The position numbers were made by a program, and so were the translations under genes. The notes beneath the pieces were generated by a model. It had not been told where the DNA came from. It saw only the letters and a program-made list of their open reading frames with translations, and made no database searches. From positions 1 to 13,855 of the forward strand of contig JACCVN010000352.1 of assembly GCA_013698165.1 (NCBI GenBank): a DNA stretch of 13,855 nucleotides, in the 5' to 3' direction. The stretch comes from Parachlamydiaceae bacterium (lineage in GTDB: Bacteria > Chlamydiota > Chlamydiia > Chlamydiales > Parachlamydiaceae). How positions within the stretch are numbered: position 1 is the stretch's first letter; every line of letters starts with the position of its first letter. Below, piece by piece: positions 5,747 through 12,060 of this stretch.

Positions 5747-7927
5747 TTAACTTCCGGCTCTTTCCACTCTTTCGGCGGCGGAGACGAGCCTCGCAATGCG
5801 AGGGGCGTGGGCTGTACGTCTATGGACGATTAGAGGGGGCGCCAAGAGCATGGAGACAATTTCAGGATTGGTAATTTGTTGTTGTTGAATCATCCAGAGG
5901 GTCATCATTGAAGGGCCTCTATCCATGGTTTGTCGGCAGGTCACGTTCATTGATGTGGGCCGGATAATTTCAACTAAAGCATTGAGGATCCCGCAGTAGG
6001 CAAGCTCGATAAAATCTTGCCTTTCGGCTTTGCTTAGCGTTGCTTGGTTTGAAAAATACTGTTGGTGAGTAGCTGAAATAATTTTTTTGAGCTGGGTTTT
6101 CCAATTGTCATTCTCCAAATTGCGTGCAGACCAAAAGAAAGCCCCTGAAGGATCTGTCAGCTTATTATAAAAAATTTTCTTAAACTCATTACTGTCGAGG
6201 GGTGCAGCGAACTGCGGTCCAATTTGCCAATAGAACTCGGAATCTTTGTCCAATGTCACAATGTATAGATTTGGTATTGCGCCTCCTAGGTTTTCTAAAG
6301 CCGTGGAGTAAGAGCCTTCCTCGTGATGCCTACGCATTAGGTTGACATACAAGTGGCTTGGCTGCTGCCGCAGAAATTGAAGGAACTCGGGACTGATGAC
6401 AGGGGGTAAAAGCCAGTAGGGGAGGTAGCTGTTTCCAATAAGAGGTTGAGCAATACGAATTAAAGCTGGTCCATTTGCTTTTGATTTGGGCGTGAGTTTT
6501 AATGGCAGGTTTCCTGCGAGGAATTGATCTTCAGGCGACTGCTTTGCGTTTTTATGGTGATGGACTTTAAAGGTGGTATGTAAGCTATGCTGGGTTTCTG
6601 TGAGGTAGGTATAGATTTGTTGTTCAGGTTTTAGCACTGAAATGTAATTGGATAAATAGGCCTCGATATCACTTTTGAGGTCAACTTCCAAGTAGATCCA
6701 ATTGATTAATTCCTTGAAAAACTGCTTGGAAGGGTTATCTTCACTGTTTTCGTGAAGTTCTGGATTTTCTGCGATTCCACGTAGCTGGTGGATGAAATTT
6801 TCATGGAGTTTACGTTGCTCTTGCGGCTCAACTTCAAGAGGTTTTTCTATTACTGCCATCAGCTGCTGAATTTGACGATCAAAGGGGGATGTGCCCTCTT
6901 TAATTGACGCATAAAGATGATGCTGTTGAATAAAAGTGCTCAAATGCTGATGGTATTTTGAATAGAGGCCGGAATAAAAAAGGTTCTCACATTCTTTGAT
7001 GGAAGGTTTAGGTTTTTCAACAGGTGGCCAAAGGCCCTCTTTAAACTGAGCCTGTAGATGATTATTTATAGGTTCAGAATACTCTTTAAAATTTTTTTTT
7101 ATCCAACTGTCGACTTTTGTGGCAGCCAAACAAAGTTCCCGATGGCTAATTTCGGGTTTTTTAATCTCTTCAGTGTAGGCTAATTTACCGACATCTAAAT
7201 GAAAAAGTCTGCCATCGACACAGCCAATGTTATGCATGATACCGCGATCTAAATCGGTGAGCCCTTTGTCATGTTCTAAGCGGAATAATGAAAATAATTG
7301 GTCAATAGTTTCCTTGCCGCTTTTTAAATCGCCTTTCTCAAGTTCCCTTTGAAGGGTTTCGCTGAGCATTTCCCCCTTCAGCTGTATAATAAAGGGGATA
7401 GACTGCAGATTGATTAATTGTGAATTCCCATTTAGATTTTTGATGGTAACCTGCAGAGGCTCTTTTAAAGCATTTAACCTGACGATCAATAGGCCGCTCT
7501 CCTCGCGATGTTGGTCAAAAGCAAGCTTATATCCGGCAAATGCTGTTTCAAGTTTACGGTGCCGCTTGGTAGTATGGCTTTGAATATAAGAGCTGAAAGG
7601 AGGGAAATTTGGCAATAATTGGAATAATATAGAAGGGCGAAAACGATTCAATTTGAAAAATTTCATCACATAACGACCATCAGCACTTGCAAATGCATAG
7701 GATTGCCCCCCTTCACCAAGGTAGGTTAGAGGCTGATCAAAAAGAGTTGAGAGAAGCGTCATCTCATCAATGTCAGTAGTCTTACTTACCTCCCAATCTT
7801 CTCTAAAAGAGACTGATGAGGTAACATCAGAAACATTAAATTGATTTCTATCGTTAAAATTGAACACTACCAACAAGGTTAGAAGGCAGGCGATAGTAAG
7901 AGTAAAAATTTTAAAGAAATGTCGCAT
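5747..7927 (-). CDS. Membrane-anchored kinase-like protein with CX5R motif (726 aa)
   Basis: No family name is recognised. One N-terminal hydrophobic helix (about residues 8-24, ending FNFNDRN) acts as a signal anchor. Residues about 68-250 look like a protein-kinase-like fold: glycine-rich LGEGGQSYAF (70-79), a beta-3 lysine in YVMKFFK (Lys89), a catalytic-loop-like DLDRGIMHN (Asp225, Asp227, Asn233) and a metal-site-like LDVG (Asp245). Spacing from the loop Asp to Asn is longer than in classical kinases, so activity is uncertain. Residues 260-490 are mainly helical. Residues about 490-700 form a second domain containing NVTCRQTMDRGP, which includes a CX5R arrangement (Cys664, Arg670) as in cysteine-based phosphatases. 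The tail beyond about residue 700 is basic and unusually GC-rich. It is third in a minus-strand run, 57 bases after the RR-PP2C gene. The start has no clear Shine-Dalgarno, suggesting translation coupled to or weaker than upstream. Confidence 0.8.
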   Translation of the reverse strand: MRHFFKIFTLTIACLLTLLVVFNFNDRNQFNVSDVTSSVSFREDWEVSKTTDIDEMTLLSTLFDQPLTYLGEGGQSYAFASADGRYVMKFFKLNRFRPSILFQLLPNFPPFSSYIQSHTTKRHRKLETAFAGYKLAFDQHREESGLLIVRLNALKEPLQVTIKNLNGNSQLINLQSIPFIIQLKGEMLSETLQRELEKGDLKSGKETIDQLFSLFRLEHDKGLTDLDRGIMHNIGCVDGRLFHLDVGKLAYTEEIKKPEISHRELCLAATKVDSWIKKNFKEYSEPINNHLQAQFKEGLWPPVEKPKPSIKECENLFYSGLYSKYHQHLSTFIQQHHLYASIKEGTSPFDRQIQQLMAVIEKPLEVEPQEQRKLHENFIHQLRGIAENPELHENSEDNPSKQFFKELINWIYLEVDLKSDIEAYLSNYISVLKPEQQIYTYLTETQHSLHTTFKVHHHKNAKQSPEDQFLAGNLPLKLTPKSKANGPALIRIAQPLIGNSYLPYWLLPPVISPEFLQFLRQQPSHLYVNLMRRHHEEGSYSTALENLGGAIPNLYIVTLDKDSEFYWQIGPQFAAPLDSNEFKKIFYNKLTDPSGAFFWSARNLENDNWKTQLKKIISATHQQYFSNQATLSKAERQDFIELAYCGILNALVEIIRPTSMNVTCRQTMDRGPSMMTLWMIQQQQITNPEIVSMLLAPPLIVHRRTAHAPRIARLVSAAERVERAGS

Positions 7928-7984
7928 CGCTGAAGAATAACACTTTATTTAACGAAAATCAATAGCTACTCGTTATCCCGCTGC

Positions 7985-9178
7985 TTATCGAGTTTGCTGC
8001 ACCCCGTCAAAGTGGGCTAGCATAAATGTCATGTCATCGGCCTGTTCCAAGCCTTTCGAATAGAGCTTAACAGATGCTTTGAGTTCTTCGGCGGTATTAG
8101 AAAGGGGATCATGCGGCGACTTAGATTCGAGAAATTTTTTTAACCTAGCTTCTGAATAGATTTGACCTTCGGTATTAAATGCCTCTGTAACACCATCAGT
8201 GTAAAAAAGAAGGAGAGCATCCTTTTCAAGCTTTAATGTTTTCTCGACAAAGGAATAAGGTTTATTATCGGTATCTTCAATAACCCCTAAGGCTATTCCT
8301 TCGTTTGGGGCAATAGGGACGACTCCTTTTCCAGGGGATAAAAGTAAAGGTGAGTTATGGCCGGCATTCACATAATATAGTTCGCCTGTCAAAAGATCAA
8401 AAATGCCAAAAAATGCCGTGACAAACATTGCTGCGTCATTATTTTGATTGAGAACAGTATTAATATTTTTAATGTCTTGAACCATTAATCCGGGTTGCAT
8501 TTTGACAGCCCTAAAGAGTGTCCTACTCATCGACATAAATAAAGATGCAGGAATACCTTTCCCAGAGACATCGGCAATAGTGAAGGCTAGCTGGTAATCA
8601 TTTAGCGTATAAAAATCGAAAAAATCACCTCCAATTTCCTTGGCAGCTATCATTTCACCATAAAGTTTTAATTTGCATTTAGGCCCAAAAGGGTCAAATG
8701 CCTGAGGAATCAAAGATTTTTGGAGCATTTCCCCTATTGTCAATTCCTTATTGATCTCAAGTAATTGATGTCTCGCAGCAATCATCTGCTTTACATAAGT
8801 AAATTCATCTATGGCACCCTTTAAGGTGAGTTCTAAATCTTTTAAATCTACCGGTTTAGTGATAAAATCACTGGCACCGCTGTTCATTGCTTTACGTATG
8901 TTACTCATATCTCCATAAGCGGAAATAACGACGGTTTGATAGGTGCGGCTCTGACTCACTAACTGCGAAAGTAGTGTAATTCCGTCCATTCCAGGCATAT
9001 TGATATCGGTAAGGACCACACCGATGTCGATATTTGATTTTAAAATATCTAAGGCTTCAAAGCCGTTATTAGCAAAGAGGAATTCTAATTCATCTTTTTT
9101 GATTTCATGTTTGAATTTTTGAGTGATGATACTTTTTAGTAAAGGTTCATCATCAACGACCAGAATCCTGTATTTCAT
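7985..9178 (-). CDS. Response regulator fused to PP2C-type phosphatase (RsbU/SpoIIE-like)
   Basis: A 397-residue cytosolic signalling protein. Residues 1-120 form a receiver domain: acidic pair Asp9/Asp10 (VVDDE), phospho-acceptor Asp58 (LTDINMPG), Ser86 (ISAYGD) and Lys108 (TKPVD), all at canonical spacing. A short helical linker (about 120-165, ending GEMLQKSLIP) leads to a PPM/SpoIIE-type Ser/Thr phosphatase: GGDFFDFY, IADVSGKGIPA, VNAGHNSPLL, LFYTDGVTEA and ADDMTFML supply the metal-binding acidic residues. In known relatives (RsbU, RssB-type regulators) phosphorylation of the receiver controls dephosphorylation of an anti-sigma-antagonist protein. Such a partner is not in this window. 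A strong AAGGAGG site precedes the ATG. It lies 31 bases after the single-domain regulator, on the same strand, so co-transcription is likely. Its receiver closely resembles that upstream protein, indicating duplication. Confidence 0.93.
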   Translation of the reverse strand: MKYRILVVDDEPLLKSIITQKFKHEIKKDELEFLFANNGFEALDILKSNIDIGVVLTDINMPGMDGITLLSQLVSQSRTYQTVVISAYGDMSNIRKAMNSGASDFITKPVDLKDLELTLKGAIDEFTYVKQMIAARHQLLEINKELTIGEMLQKSLIPQAFDPFGPKCKLKLYGEMIAAKEIGGDFFDFYTLNDYQLAFTIADVSGKGIPASLFMSMSRTLFRAVKMQPGLMVQDIKNINTVLNQNNDAAMFVTAFFGIFDLLTGELYYVNAGHNSPLLLSPGKGVVPIAPNEGIALGVIEDTDNKPYSFVEKTLKLEKDALLLFYTDGVTEAFNTEGQIYSEARLKKFLESKSPHDPLSNTAEELKASVKLYSKGLEQADDMTFMLAHFDGVQQTR

Positions 9179-9191
9179 TAATCATCCTCCT

Positions 9192-9212
9192 TAATCCATA
9201 TTCATTGGATTA
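9192..9212 (-). promoter_or_regulatory. Small hairpin overlapping a stop codon next to a ribosome site
   Basis: TAATCCA and TGGATTA (7 bp, seven-base loop) bridge the stop codon of the single-domain regulator and the bases directly before the AAGGAGG site of the next gene. Ribosomes terminating upstream would open the stem, so it could couple translation of the two genes. The structure is seen; the role is inferred. Confidence 0.35.
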
Positions 9213-9599
9213 GTTACCTATCTTTTGACTTTGAATTTCCAATAATTTTTCTTTTAAAAGTTGAAAATCAATAGGTTTTACAAAAAAGTTTGTGACTCCA
9301 TACTCCTTGGCGGCTATAGAATTGAAGATATCTCCGTAAGCTGTCAGCATAATCACCCTGATGTGAGGGAACTCTTCTTTCATCAGTTTGGCTAATTGTA
9401 GTCCACTCAATCCAGGCATATTGATGTCAGCTAACATTAACAAAACATCTGAAGTTTTAGGATCTTTTAGTGAGTTGATCGCTTCTTCAGCTGAAAAAGC
9501 AAATTCAAATTCGAATATTTTATCTTTTATTTCTTGTTTAAATCTTTGTTTAAACAGACTTTTCACAGCTGATTCATCGTCTACTATTAAAATCTTCAT
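9210..9599 (-). CDS. Single-domain response regulator (129 aa, CheY-like)
   Basis: A stand-alone receiver domain without an output domain. Conserved residues are Asp7/Asp8 (IVDDE), phospho-acceptor Asp58 (LADINMPG), Thr86 (MLTAYGD) and Lys108 (FVKPID). Length matches the CheY/Spo0F class. It shares with the next gene's receiver the FKQEIK stretch and identical positions for Asp58 and Lys108, which indicates a local duplication. It is the first gene of the minus-strand run and may act as a phosphate relay or sink, or as a competitor for the same histidine kinase that serves the fused regulator; no such kinase is encoded here. The ATG follows only a weak GAG. Two sigma-54-type elements lie within 100 bases upstream. 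Confidence 0.93.
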   Translation of the reverse strand: MKILIVDDESAVKSLFKQRFKQEIKDKIFEFEFAFSAEEAINSLKDPKTSDVLLMLADINMPGLSGLQLAKLMKEEFPHIRVIMLTAYGDIFNSIAAKEYGVTNFFVKPIDFQLLKEKLLEIQSQKIGN

Positions 9600-9634
9600 A
9601 TAAACTCATTGTTATTAAGTGTCTTTTACGTAAC

Positions 9635-9651
9635 AGCAAGTTGTGTGCCAA
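9635..9651 (-). promoter_or_regulatory. Sigma-54 (-24/-12) promoter, proximal
   Basis: On the minus strand TTGGCACACAACTTGCT matches the RpoN consensus YTGGCACGNNNNTTGCW with one mismatch (G to A), and the GG-GC spacing is correct. The start site would fall about 12 bases beyond the GC, near 9624, leaving a leader of about 25 bases to the ATG at 9599. It fits a transcript covering all three signalling genes. Confidence 0.7.
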
Positions 9652-9682
9652 TCTCATTTACTAGTATAACATTTTTTCTATT

Positions 9683-9699
9683 TGCAATATTCATGCCAA
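9683..9699 (-). promoter_or_regulatory. Sigma-54 (-24/-12) promoter, distal
   Basis: On the minus strand TTGGCATGAATATTGCA also matches YTGGCACGNNNNTTGCW with a single mismatch (C to T), again with correct spacing. It lies exactly 48 bases from the proximal element in the same orientation. Two such matches in one 256-base gap are unlikely by chance. The rest of the 9600-9855 gap is A+T-rich; an activator site could lie in 9700-9800, but I cannot identify one. Confidence 0.6.
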
Positions 9700-9808
9700 T
9701 GAAATATTTTATGCTTTTTGTTGAAAATAAAACAAAAAAACTGTATTGAATTTATTGTAAGTTTGTTTAAGAGGCGTCAACTAACTTTAGATAGGTGTAA
9801 TTTATTGT

Positions 9809-9837
9809 TTGACAAATTTCAACGAATAGCATAGGTT
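9809..9837 (+). promoter_or_regulatory. Candidate promoter for pgk
   Basis: A perfect TTGACA (9809-9814) is followed after 17 bases by TAGGTT (9832-9837), a poor -10 at three of six. The start would be close to 9844, leaving a very short leader with AAAGG before the ATG at 9856. The -35 is convincing, the -10 is not. Confidence 0.35.
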
Positions 9838-9855
9838 GAAAAAAAAGGCTCACTA

Positions 9856-11073
9856 ATGACTATCACTTCGAAATTATCGATCACACAACTTCCCCTTGCG
9901 GATAAAAAAGTTTTGATGCGAGTGGATTACAATGTCCCCTTGGATAAAAATGGGGAGATTAGCGACGATTCACGGATCAAAGCAAGCCTGCCCTCCATAC
10001 GCTATGCTCTTGATCAAGGAGCATCCATCATTCTTCTGAGCCATTTTGGCCGACCGAAGGGCAAAAAAGATCCAAGCTTGTCCTTAGCGCCATGCGCAAA
10101 AAGACTTGGGGAACTCCTAGGCCGAGAAGTCTCTTTTGCCCCGGACTGTATTGGTGATTTCGTAGAAAAGTTGGCGGATAAATTGCAGCCCGGAAGCTTG
10201 CTCATGCTCGAGAACTTGCGGTTCCACCCCTCTGAAGAAAAGCCTGATGAAGATGATAAATTTGCTCAATTATTAGCTAGTCTTGGTGATATGTATGTTA
10301 ATGATGCTTTTGGGGCTTCTCACAGGCGTCATTCTTCGATAACGTCGTTAGCAAAATGTTTCCCTGGTGAAGCTGCAGCGGGCTTGAACCTAGCCAAAGA
10401 AGTGCATTTTCTTGAAATGCTTGTTAAGAATCCAGCACATCCATTTTACGCAATGATTGGCGGTGCAAAAATTTCAACAAAAATTGGCGCTCTCAAATCC
10501 CTGGTGGCTAAAGTCGATCTTTTATTGATCGGTGGAGGGATGGCTTATACTTTTTTAAAAGCTCAAGGGAAATCTATTGGAAACTCTTTATGTGAAATGG
10601 ATTTTTTTGACGAGGCTCAGGAAATTTTGGACGAAGCAAAAGCAAGAGGAGTTAAAATTCTTTTGCCTATCGATCATGTTGTTGTCCGAGAAATCAAAGA
10701 AGATGCCGAGACGATGATTGTAAAAGCTGATAAAGGAATTTTAAAGGGTTGGCAAGGTGTTGACATAGGCCCAAAGACTGTAGCATTTTTTTATCAGGAA
10801 ATTGAAAAGTCCGCATTGATGCTGTGGAATGGGCCTTTAGGTATTTTTGAGATAAAAAAGTTCTCATCCGGAACAATTGCCATTGCCAAAGCGATTGCCA
10901 ATCTAAATGGTATAAAGATTGTTGGTGGCGGAGATACTTTAGCGGCAATAAAAATTGCAGGAATAGAGGATAGAATCACCCATTTATCTACCGGTGGGGG
11001 AGCAACATTAGAATACTTAGAATTTGGCAGTCTTCCTGGCATAGATGCATTGACAGACGTAACTGCAGACTAG
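9856..11073 (+). CDS. pgk: Phosphoglycerate kinase
   Basis: Glycolytic enzyme transferring phosphate from 1,3-bisphosphoglycerate to ADP in the cytosol. At 405 residues it is full length. N-lobe substrate motifs: RVDYNVPL (22-29), LLSHFGRPKG, LENLRFHPSEE, VNDAFGASHRRHSS. C-lobe nucleotide motifs: GGAKISTKIG, GGGMAYTFLKAQG, DIGPKT, LWNGPLGIFE, GGGDTLAA and STGGGATLEYLEFGSLPGI. All catalytic residues appear present. A perfect TTGACA lies upstream. It is monocistronic here, divergent from the response-regulator run. Its TAG stop (11071-11073) is part of the CTAG that begins a 168-bp palindrome, so the last codons abut a repeat element; the C-terminus (DALTDVTAD) is still of normal length for the family. 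Confidence 0.98.
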   Translation: MTITSKLSITQLPLADKKVLMRVDYNVPLDKNGEISDDSRIKASLPSIRYALDQGASIILLSHFGRPKGKKDPSLSLAPCAKRLGELLGREVSFAPDCIGDFVEKLADKLQPGSLLMLENLRFHPSEEKPDEDDKFAQLLASLGDMYVNDAFGASHRRHSSITSLAKCFPGEAAAGLNLAKEVHFLEMLVKNPAHPFYAMIGGAKISTKIGALKSLVAKVDLLLIGGGMAYTFLKAQGKSIGNSLCEMDFFDEAQEILDEAKARGVKILLPIDHVVVREIKEDAETMIVKADKGILKGWQGVDIGPKTVAFFYQEIEKSALMLWNGPLGIFEIKKFSSGTIAIAKAIANLNGIKIVGGGDTLAAIKIAGIEDRITHLSTGGGATLEYLEFGSLPGIDALTDVTAD

Positions 11074-11237
11074 CACACTGTCAAGGTAGTATTTCCGGCT
11101 ATTTCTAACGTGAAAGCTCCCGTGGTTTTCCGACCCTAAAAGGGGTTGTATTTGCTAATACAGCCCCTTTTACGATAGGCAAACCGCGGGACTTTGACGC
11201 AGAAATAGTCGAAAATACTACCTTGACAGTGTACTAG
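11070..11237. repeat. 168-bp long palindrome, full copy of the CTAGTACACTG family
   Basis: Outer arms at 11070-11105 and 11202-11237 match at 33 of 36 positions (CTAG-ACACTGTCAAGGTAG). Pairing continues inward, imperfectly, through AAAG-TCCCG-GG and CCTAAAAGGGG-TGTATT to the middle near 11153. Both ends carry CTAG, which could be a 4-bp target duplication; the first CTAG supplies the pgk stop codon. It lies between the convergent pgk and HAD genes and would also act as a strong hairpin in read-through transcripts. There is no coding capacity, so it looks like a non-autonomous (MITE-like) element. Confidence 0.88.
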
Positions 11238-11278
11238 CCTATTTTGTAGCCTGCTGCGTCTCGTAGCCGGACAAGCTA

Positions 11279-11896
11279 CTACTCAAATCGATGGTAGAAA
11301 GGATAATCTGCGAATTCAAGAAGTTCGCGATCCCCCCTGCTGTCACCATAAGCATACAGCGTATATTTCTCTTTAGGTCCAAGAAGTTGTTTTAAGCGTA
11401 CCACTTTTTCATTTCCCCAGCAGTTATGCCCTAGAAGCTTTCCTGTAACTCTTCCGGCCTTATCGACATCCAGTTGTGAGCATAGTAAATCGTCGAAACC
11501 CATTTTTTTTGCCCAAGGGAGCAGAAAGACATTTAAGTTGGCGCTTATCAAGACGCATCGGTGGCCTTCCTGCTGGTGCCAATAAAGTTTAGCTAAAGCT
11601 TTAGGCGTTAATCTGCTATGGATCTGATGCTTCGCAAATTCGTTCCCTTGTTCCAAAATTTTTGCATAAGGCTCTCCGCCAAAAGCATTGGTCAGTAGGG
11701 ATTCTTTGACTTGCTGGCGTGTTTTGATTCCTAATGCAAAGCCAGCGACATAAGGAAGGACTTCAGCAAGATAAAGGCCGGTATGCAAAGACCCCTTACA
11801 AAAGTGAATGAAAGGTAATAGAGTATCTTTTTGTGTTAGCGTACCGTCAAAATCAAAGGCTGCGACAGTAGAGAAATTTCGTGTGCGATCGATCAT
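11279..11896 (-). CDS. HAD-IB family phosphatase (SerB/PgpC-like)
   Basis: A 205-residue cytosolic haloacid-dehalogenase-superfamily phosphatase. Motif I is FDFDGTLTQKDTLLPFI (nucleophile Asp15, acid/base Asp17). The helical cap follows at about 30-100. Motif II is CVLISANLNVFL (Ser118), then the subfamily signature LGHNCWGNEKVVRL containing the motif III lysine. Motif IV is YAYGDSRGDRELLEFAD. This arrangement matches the HAD-IB group that includes phosphoserine phosphatase and phosphatidylglycerophosphatase C. The GDSRGDRELL and PFYHRF ending are more typical of the PgpC-like or unassigned branch than of SerB. Substrate is not determined by the sequence. AGGGAT lies about eight bases upstream of the ATG. 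It stands alone, between two copies of the palindromic repeat. Confidence 0.87.
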   Translation of the reverse strand: MIDRTRNFSTVAAFDFDGTLTQKDTLLPFIHFCKGSLHTGLYLAEVLPYVAGFALGIKTRQQVKESLLTNAFGGEPYAKILEQGNEFAKHQIHSRLTPKALAKLYWHQQEGHRCVLISANLNVFLLPWAKKMGFDDLLCSQLDVDKAGRVTGKLLGHNCWGNEKVVRLKQLLGPKEKYTLYAYGDSRGDRELLEFADYPFYHRFE

Positions 11897-11923
11897 GGAA
11901 GATCCCTGATTTATTGGAGAGGG

Positions 11924-11984
11924 CTAGTACACTGTCAAGGTAGTATTTTCGACTTTCGAAAATTCTACCTTGACAGTGTACTAG
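11924..11984. repeat. 61-bp arms-only palindrome, CTAGTACACTG family
   Basis: Two 29-bp arms (11924-11952, 11956-11984) pair with a single mismatch around a three-base centre (CTT). The arms are nearly the same as the outer arms of the 168-bp copy, but the whole interior is missing. Both ends read CTAG. It lies in the 164-base divergent gap between the HAD gene and the epimerase. Each arm carries an outward-pointing TTGACA. Confidence 0.92.
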
Positions 11985-12005
11985 TAACGAGTCCTAGAAT
12001 AGAGT

Positions 12006-12035
12006 TTGGTATTTTGATTGTCAATCTGTTACAAT
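12006..12035 (+). promoter_or_regulatory. Candidate promoter for the sugar epimerase
   Basis: TTGGTA (12006-12011), an 18-base spacer and TACAAT (12030-12035) match four and five of six consensus bases. The start site would be near 12042, just ahead of the AGGGA ribosome site (12051-12055). Confidence 0.45.
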
Positions 12036-12060
12036 TAAGGCACTTTTTTTAGGGAATAAT

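Noticed and set aside
5614..5874. Plus-strand 86-residue frame downstream of the MAF gene
   Set aside because: It covers the solo repeat arm and the antisense of the kinase-like gene's GC-rich end; no ribosome site or family resemblance.
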